This document shows positions 8,078-11,165 of a DNA stretch of 11,165 nucleotides, piece by piece. This DNA comes from JBJFGR01 sp051892875 (GTDB lineage: Bacteria > Pseudomonadota > Gammaproteobacteria > Enterobacterales > Succinivibrionaceae): assembly GCA_051892875.1 (NCBI GenBank), contig JBJFGR010000089.1:1-11165 (forward strand), in the 5' to 3' direction. Below the pieces are notes generated by a model. That model was not told the origin of the DNA. It ran no database searches and saw only the letters and a program-made list of their open reading frames with translations. The translations under genes were made by a program, and so were the position numbers. Position 1 is the stretch's first letter. Each line of letters opens with the position of its first letter.

Positions 8078-8197
8078 GAGTTAATATTATTTGTTGTAGG
8101 AATGATGTTATTTTGTATTATAGAAAATTGAGAAGTCTGAAGTGATTTTAGATGTATTATTGTGTTAAGTTTAAATTTTTTTAGGAGTATAGATATT

Positions 8198-9580
8198 ATG
8201 AAAAAATATTTAAAAGTAATGTCTGTGTTTAATTGTTCATATATAAGCATGCTTATATTTGCTTATTGTTTGCAATATATATATGGAGAGCAATTATTTA
8301 CTTTTGTGTGTGATGCTCATGATTACTTTTATAGAGGTCAAGCGATATATGATACGTCATTTGATATTTCTTCTATTGATGGTTTTCGAGGAGTTGTGTT
8401 CCCTTTTATTTTGGCATGTGTTCATGCTTTAGGAGGTAAAAGTTTTTTTTATCTTTTTAGTCCTTTGGTTTTTGTTTTTTTTACCATTATTTGCTTACCG
8501 CTATTATTTTCTAAAGATATATTGTTAAATTTTTGGTCATGGAAAAAATTATTTTTATTTAATGGAATTGTTGCAGTTTTGTTTATTGGGTTATGGTTAT
8601 ATCCCTTGTCTGATTTTTGGGCCATGTTTTTCTTATCTATATCACTTCTTATTTCAAAAATTTTACTTTATAATAACAAAGGCTTTATGTTTTTTTTATG
8701 TCCTTTATTTTCTGGAATATTTCTATATTTTGCCTATAATATAAGAACAATTTATTTATATGCAGTTTTAGCTCATATTTGTATATATATATATATATAT
8801 ATAAAGTATTTTGGATTAAAAAGCGTTTTTATGATTTTTGCAATGATTATAGGTTTGTGTTTTGCTAGTATACCTCAAATAATCAATAACAAAACTCATA
8901 CCAATGAGTATTCTCCTTTTGTTCCTACTCAAGGATTAATGCTTAGTCAGTTGTTATGGGGAATACAATACCAAAGGTATGATACCTTTTTTGCATCTAA
9001 AAAAGGTGCTCAAAAAGCTTTAGAGCATAGTAGTCCTCAAGTTTTTTTTATAGATAAAAAAGGACAGGAACTATTAAAAAAAGAAGGAATTAATAGTTTT
9101 AATAAATTTTCTAATTATTTTGAATTTGTTGTAAAGTATCCAGTGGATGTTTTTACAATTTATATAAATCATTTTTTTAATTACTTATTTCCATGTTGGC
9201 CAACTCTTTATGTAGATGATTTATATTCTAATAAATTGCTTTGGGGAATTCCTCCTGTTTTAATGTTGTTCTTAATGATTTTTGCGATTTTTAATAATTG
9301 CATTATTTCAAAGGAGGTTATTTTTCTCACTCTACCCATGTTTATTGTTGGGTTAGCAATTGTGCCTGGTTGTGTAGAGTATAGGTTTAGTTTTCCTATT
9401 TATTTATTTGTTTTAGGAAATCTTTTTTTTAATGCTGATTTAAAAAAGGTATGGAATATATTTAGACAAAATATGGCTTATAATGTTATAGTCTTTCTTA
9501 TTTTGCTAATATTGTGTTATACTGTATGGTCTAATATGTTAATTAGTGAGAGTGTAACCCCTTTAATACTAATGAATTAA
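8198..9580 (+). CDS. Polytopic GT-C (family 39-like) glycosyltransferase, potentially phase variable
   Basis: The predicted protein has 460 residues and many hydrophobic helices. After the first helix comes a loop with VCDAHDYFYRGQAIYD and then GFRGVVFPFILA. An acidic residue pair in the first loop followed by RG-x-x-x-P resembles GT-C / family 39-type transferases that use lipid-linked sugars outside the membrane. A long hydrophilic loop (about residues 235-320) precedes the last helices. I chose ATG 8198 because AGGAG (8183-8187) sits 10 bases upstream; the in-frame GTG at 8162 lacks such a site. The gene has a 22-base TA run at residues 196-202 and three T8 tracts (8443-8450, 8475-8482, 8690-8697), all potentially slippage-prone. 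Donor and acceptor are unknown; an O-antigen ligase or polymerase is a less likely alternative. It ends 23 bases before the cupin gene start, suggesting co-transcription. Confidence 0.65.
   Translation: MKKYLKVMSVFNCSYISMLIFAYCLQYIYGEQLFTFVCDAHDYFYRGQAIYDTSFDISSIDGFRGVVFPFILACVHALGGKSFFYLFSPLVFVFFTIICLPLLFSKDILLNFWSWKKLFLFNGIVAVLFIGLWLYPLSDFWAMFFLSISLLISKILLYNNKGFMFFLCPLFSGIFLYFAYNIRTIYLYAVLAHICIYIYIYIKYFGLKSVFMIFAMIIGLCFASIPQIINNKTHTNEYSPFVPTQGLMLSQLLWGIQYQRYDTFFASKKGAQKALEHSSPQVFFIDKKGQELLKKEGINSFNKFSNYFEFVVKYPVDVFTIYINHFFNYLFPCWPTLYVDDLYSNKLLWGIPPVLMLFLMIFAIFNNCIISKEVIFLTLPMFIVGLAIVPGCVEYRFSFPIYLFVLGNLFFNADLKKVWNIFRQNMAYNVIVFLILLILCYTVWSNMLISESVTPLILMN
8782..8803 (+). repeat. (TA)11 in-frame dinucleotide microsatellite
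   Basis: Eleven TA units encode alternating Ile and Tyr (residues 196-202) in a membrane helix of the glycosyltransferase. With twelve units the frame meets TAA at the end of the repeat; with ten units it meets TAG at 8866-8868. Either change would cut the 460-residue protein to about half. As read, the gene is in the ON frame. Confidence 0.85.
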
Positions 9581-9603
9581 TTTTTTACCGAGGAATGTTG
9601 ATT

Positions 9604-10026
9604 ATGCATAATATGAATAAAGTACAAATGTTGGAATTTCCTCAATTTGGCGATGATAGAGGTCATTTGGTTGTTTTGGAACAAAATAAAGAAATTCCAT
9701 TTGATATAAAGAGAGTTTTTTATATATATGGTTCTGATAAAGATGTTATCAGAGGACAACATGCTAATAAGAAAACTCAATTTGTTTTAATTAATGTTGC
9801 AGGGAAGAGTAAGGTTAAGGTTGCTGACGGGGAAGGTAATGAAGCAATTTTTTGTCTAAATAGACCTCATACAGGAATATATTTACCAACAATGGTTTGG
9901 AAAGATATGTATGATTTTTCAGAAGATTCTGTATTATTAGTTTTAGCTAGCGAGTTATATGATTCTTCTGAATATATACGTGATTATTCAGAATTTGAAA
10001 AAATTATAAAAGAAGAGAATAAGTAA
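9604..10026 (+). CDS. FdtA/QdtA-type cupin, sugar nucleotide 3,4-ketoisomerase
   Basis: This 140-residue cytoplasmic single-domain cupin matches the usual size of the FdtA/QdtA (WxcM-like) family, which converts dTDP-4-keto-6-deoxyglucose to a 3-keto isomer on the way to dTDP-3-amino-3,6-dideoxyhexoses. Visible motifs are DDRGHLVVLE (R19), KRVFYIYG (Y40), RGQHANKKTQF (50-60), a glycine-rich turn near DGEGNEA, and HTGIYLPTMVWKDMYDFS. R19, Y40 and H53 fit the family's active-site positions, but the second His of the usual HAH motif is N55. Start: GAGGA (9590-9594) lies 9 bases before ATG 9604; ATG 9595 would abut it. The aminotransferase expected to follow it is not in this window. The following GT2 gene begins after 44 bases. 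A related isomerase or epimerase activity cannot be excluded. Confidence 0.82.
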   Translation: MHNMNKVQMLEFPQFGDDRGHLVVLEQNKEIPFDIKRVFYIYGSDKDVIRGQHANKKTQFVLINVAGKSKVKVADGEGNEAIFCLNRPHTGIYLPTMVWKDMYDFSEDSVLLVLASELYDSSEYIRDYSEFEKIIKEENK

Positions 10027-10070
10027 ATTTAAGTTTTTGTTATGGTCAATTGATTACGAAGGTATGCAGA

Positions 10071-11012
10071 ATGAAGTTATCTATTGTTATACCAGTTTAT
10101 TATAATGAGGATAATTTAAAGCCTCTATATGAAGATTTAAAGAAAAAAGTCTTTAGTGTAATAGATTATGAATACGAGTTAGTAATGGTGAATGATGGTT
10201 CAAAGGACCACAGTTATGAGGTTATGATAGAACTAGCTAAACATGACTCAAATATAAAAATTTATAGTTTGTCTCGGAATTTTGGTTCTCATGCAGCTTG
10301 TCTATGTGGTTTATCAAAGTCTACGGGTGATTGTGCAATAATTAAAGCTGCCGACCTTCAAGAACCATCAGAATTAATTTTAGATATGGTAGATAGTTGG
10401 AAGAAAGGAAATAATGTTGTTCTAGCCGAACGTGAGAGCCGTGATGAAACTAAAACCCAAGTAGGTTTTGCTAATCTTTATTATTGGCTTGTTCGTAAAA
10501 CTTCTTTACCTTCAATGCCAAAACAAGGATTTGATATATATCTTCTAGATCGAAAAGTAATAAATGTATTATCAATGCTAGACGAAAAGAATAGTGCTAT
10601 TACTTGCCAAATTCTTTGGAGTGGTTTTAAAACATCAACTGTTAAATACACTAGATTAGCAAGAGAGATTGGTACAAGTAAGTGGACGCTAAAAAAGAAG
10701 ATAAGACTAGTGTCAGATACTTTATTTAGTTTTTCAACTACTCCAATTAAAATGTTAACAATTATTGGTTTCTTTTCTTTTTTTATATCAATAATAGGTA
10801 TAATGTTTGTTGTTGTAAACAAAATTTTTAATATGATATCTATGCAAGGTTGGGCCTCTATTGTAGTTTTTAATTTATTTAGTTTTGGTGTTATAATGCT
10901 TTCACTAGGGGTTTTGGGGGAGTATATTTGGAGAATTTTTGATGCATCTAGGAATAGACCTCCCTATATAATTGAATATGAAAATAATGAAAATATAGGA
11001 GAGAGAAAGTAG
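10071..11012 (+). CDS. Family 2 glycosyltransferase, GtrB/CsbB-like (undecaprenyl-phosphate sugar synthase)
   Basis: The predicted protein has 313 residues. The N-terminal GT-A domain has LSIVIPVYYNE, VNDGSKD (D42, G43, S44), SRNFGSHAA and ADLQEP (D95, Q97, P99), followed by AERESRDE. Two membrane helices follow (about 229-252 and 262-286), ending in RNRPPYI. This is the layout of GtrB, CsbB, ArnC and DPM1 relatives, which transfer a sugar from a nucleotide donor to undecaprenyl phosphate on the cytoplasmic face. Start: ATG 10071, with AAGG (10059-10062) 8 bases upstream; the in-frame TTG at 10050 lacks an equivalent site. Such enzymes usually serve GT-C transferases, three of which lie upstream. 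The sugar cannot be told from sequence. The last codons contain the ribosome binding site of the next gene, implying translational coupling. Confidence 0.87.
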   Translation: MKLSIVIPVYYNEDNLKPLYEDLKKKVFSVIDYEYELVMVNDGSKDHSYEVMIELAKHDSNIKIYSLSRNFGSHAACLCGLSKSTGDCAIIKAADLQEPSELILDMVDSWKKGNNVVLAERESRDETKTQVGFANLYYWLVRKTSLPSMPKQGFDIYLLDRKVINVLSMLDEKNSAITCQILWSGFKTSTVKYTRLAREIGTSKWTLKKKIRLVSDTLFSFSTTPIKMLTIIGFFSFFISIIGIMFVVVNKIFNMISMQGWASIVVFNLFSFGVIMLSLGVLGEYIWRIFDASRNRPPYIIEYENNENIGERK

Positions 11013-11165
11013 TGGGAATGAACTATATTCGTGAATTATCTATTAATGATGCTCCTTACATGTTGGAATGGATGCATGATAAGGATATTCAAAAGTCTTT
11101 TAAAAAAGATATGCAATCAATAGGTATTGAGGATGTTAAAAATTTTATTATTAATAATCCTCTAC
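11012..11165 (+). CDS. GNAT-like acetyltransferase, N-terminal fragment (runs off the window)
   Basis: Only about 51 codons are present. The frame reads IRELSINDAPYMLEWMHDKDIQKSF, then GIEDVKNFI, which resembles the N-terminus of GNAT enzymes (an R-x-L-x-x-x-D-A strand and helix, with W-M-H-D before the fold's second helix). AGGAG (10997-11001) lies 10 bases before GTG 11012, which overlaps the previous stop codon; ATG 11018 in the same frame is the alternative start. Next to an FdtA-like cupin, it would fit the N-acyltransferase of a dTDP-3-amino sugar pathway, but the acetyl-CoA site is beyond the window, so the role is inferred. Confidence 0.55.
   Translation, partial: MGMNYIRELSINDAPYMLEWMHDKDIQKSFKKDMQSIGIEDVKNFIINNPL

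Larger units (their letters stand above)
7847..8197 (+). other. 351-base non-coding region with inverted repeats and possible gene remnant
   Basis: No intact gene is evident. Four stem-loop-forming repeats occur in order: 7894-7937 (11 pairs with one bulged T, plus an inner TATA pair), 7971-7985 (ATCAT/ATGAT, 5-base loop), 8005-8030 (CTATGC/GCATAG with an inner TAT/ATA) and 8047-8077 (11 pairs, two of them G-U on the + strand). A frame from TTG 8000 to TGA 8129 could encode 43 residues ending in a hydrophobic segment (GKLELILFVVGMM), possibly a decayed membrane-gene fragment. The minus-strand open frame over 8005-8250 looks like a chance frame. Confidence 0.4.

Noticed and set aside
8005..8250. 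81-residue minus-strand frame over the intergenic region and the start of the 8198 gene
   Set aside because: Composition looks like antisense of AT-rich DNA, it overlaps the start of a supported gene, and no motif is visible.
10481..10822. 113-residue minus-strand frame inside the GT2 gene
   Set aside because: Lies wholly opposite a gene with clear family motifs; a chance frame.
1..11165. CRISPR array, tRNA, rRNA, insertion sequence or phage genes
   Set aside because: I saw no spaced direct repeats, tRNA-like folds, transposase motifs or phage structural genes anywhere in the window.

Overview
The window is a stretch of a surface-polysaccharide (O-antigen, capsule or similar glycan) gene cluster from a very AT-rich bacterium. 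All genes run on the + strand. The lineage cannot be fixed from the sequence. Shine-Dalgarno sites are clear before most genes and the standard genetic code fits all long genes. A heptose-activation type enzyme suggests, but does not prove, a Gram-negative cell envelope.

Layout: 1-242 is an AT-rich leader with a good -35/-10 pair and an extended -10 element. 243-1451 encodes a fused sugar-1-phosphate nucleotidyltransferase and HAD phosphatase (HddC plus GmhB-like). 1452-1956 has no intact gene, but holds a small reading frame broken by one in-frame TGA (1597-1881). 1957-5325 encodes a 1122-residue membrane protein that joins an acyltransferase-3 domain, a GT-C type membrane glycosyltransferase and a C-terminal soluble module. 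5522-7846 encodes a YfhO-like GT-C membrane protein. 7847-8197 is a 351-base region with no intact gene, but with a possible promoter and several inverted repeats. 8198-9580 encodes another polytopic GT-C-like protein and carries an in-frame (TA)11 microsatellite. 9604-10026 encodes an FdtA/QdtA-type cupin (sugar 3,4-ketoisomerase), 10071-11012 a GtrB/CsbB-type family 2 glycosyltransferase, and 11012 to the window edge the start of a GNAT-like acetyltransferase.

How the genes may work together (inference): the GtrB/CsbB-like enzyme would charge undecaprenyl phosphate with a sugar in the cytoplasm. After flipping, one or more of the three GT-C type membrane proteins would transfer such sugars to a glycan outside the membrane, and the acyltransferase-3 domain would acylate it. 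CsbB with YfhO is a known donor/acceptor pair in lipoteichoic acid glycosylation, which supports this reading. The FdtA-like cupin and the GNAT fit a dTDP-3-acylamino-6-deoxyhexose pathway, whose aminotransferase would lie outside the window. The first gene fits a separate nucleotide-activated heptose supply.

The most notable points are the triple-domain fusion, the TA repeat that would switch a glycosyltransferase off on gain or loss of one unit, the loss of zinc-loop ligands in the GmhB-like domain, the His-to-Asn change in the cupin active-site motif, and the inverted-repeat-rich region at 7847-8197.
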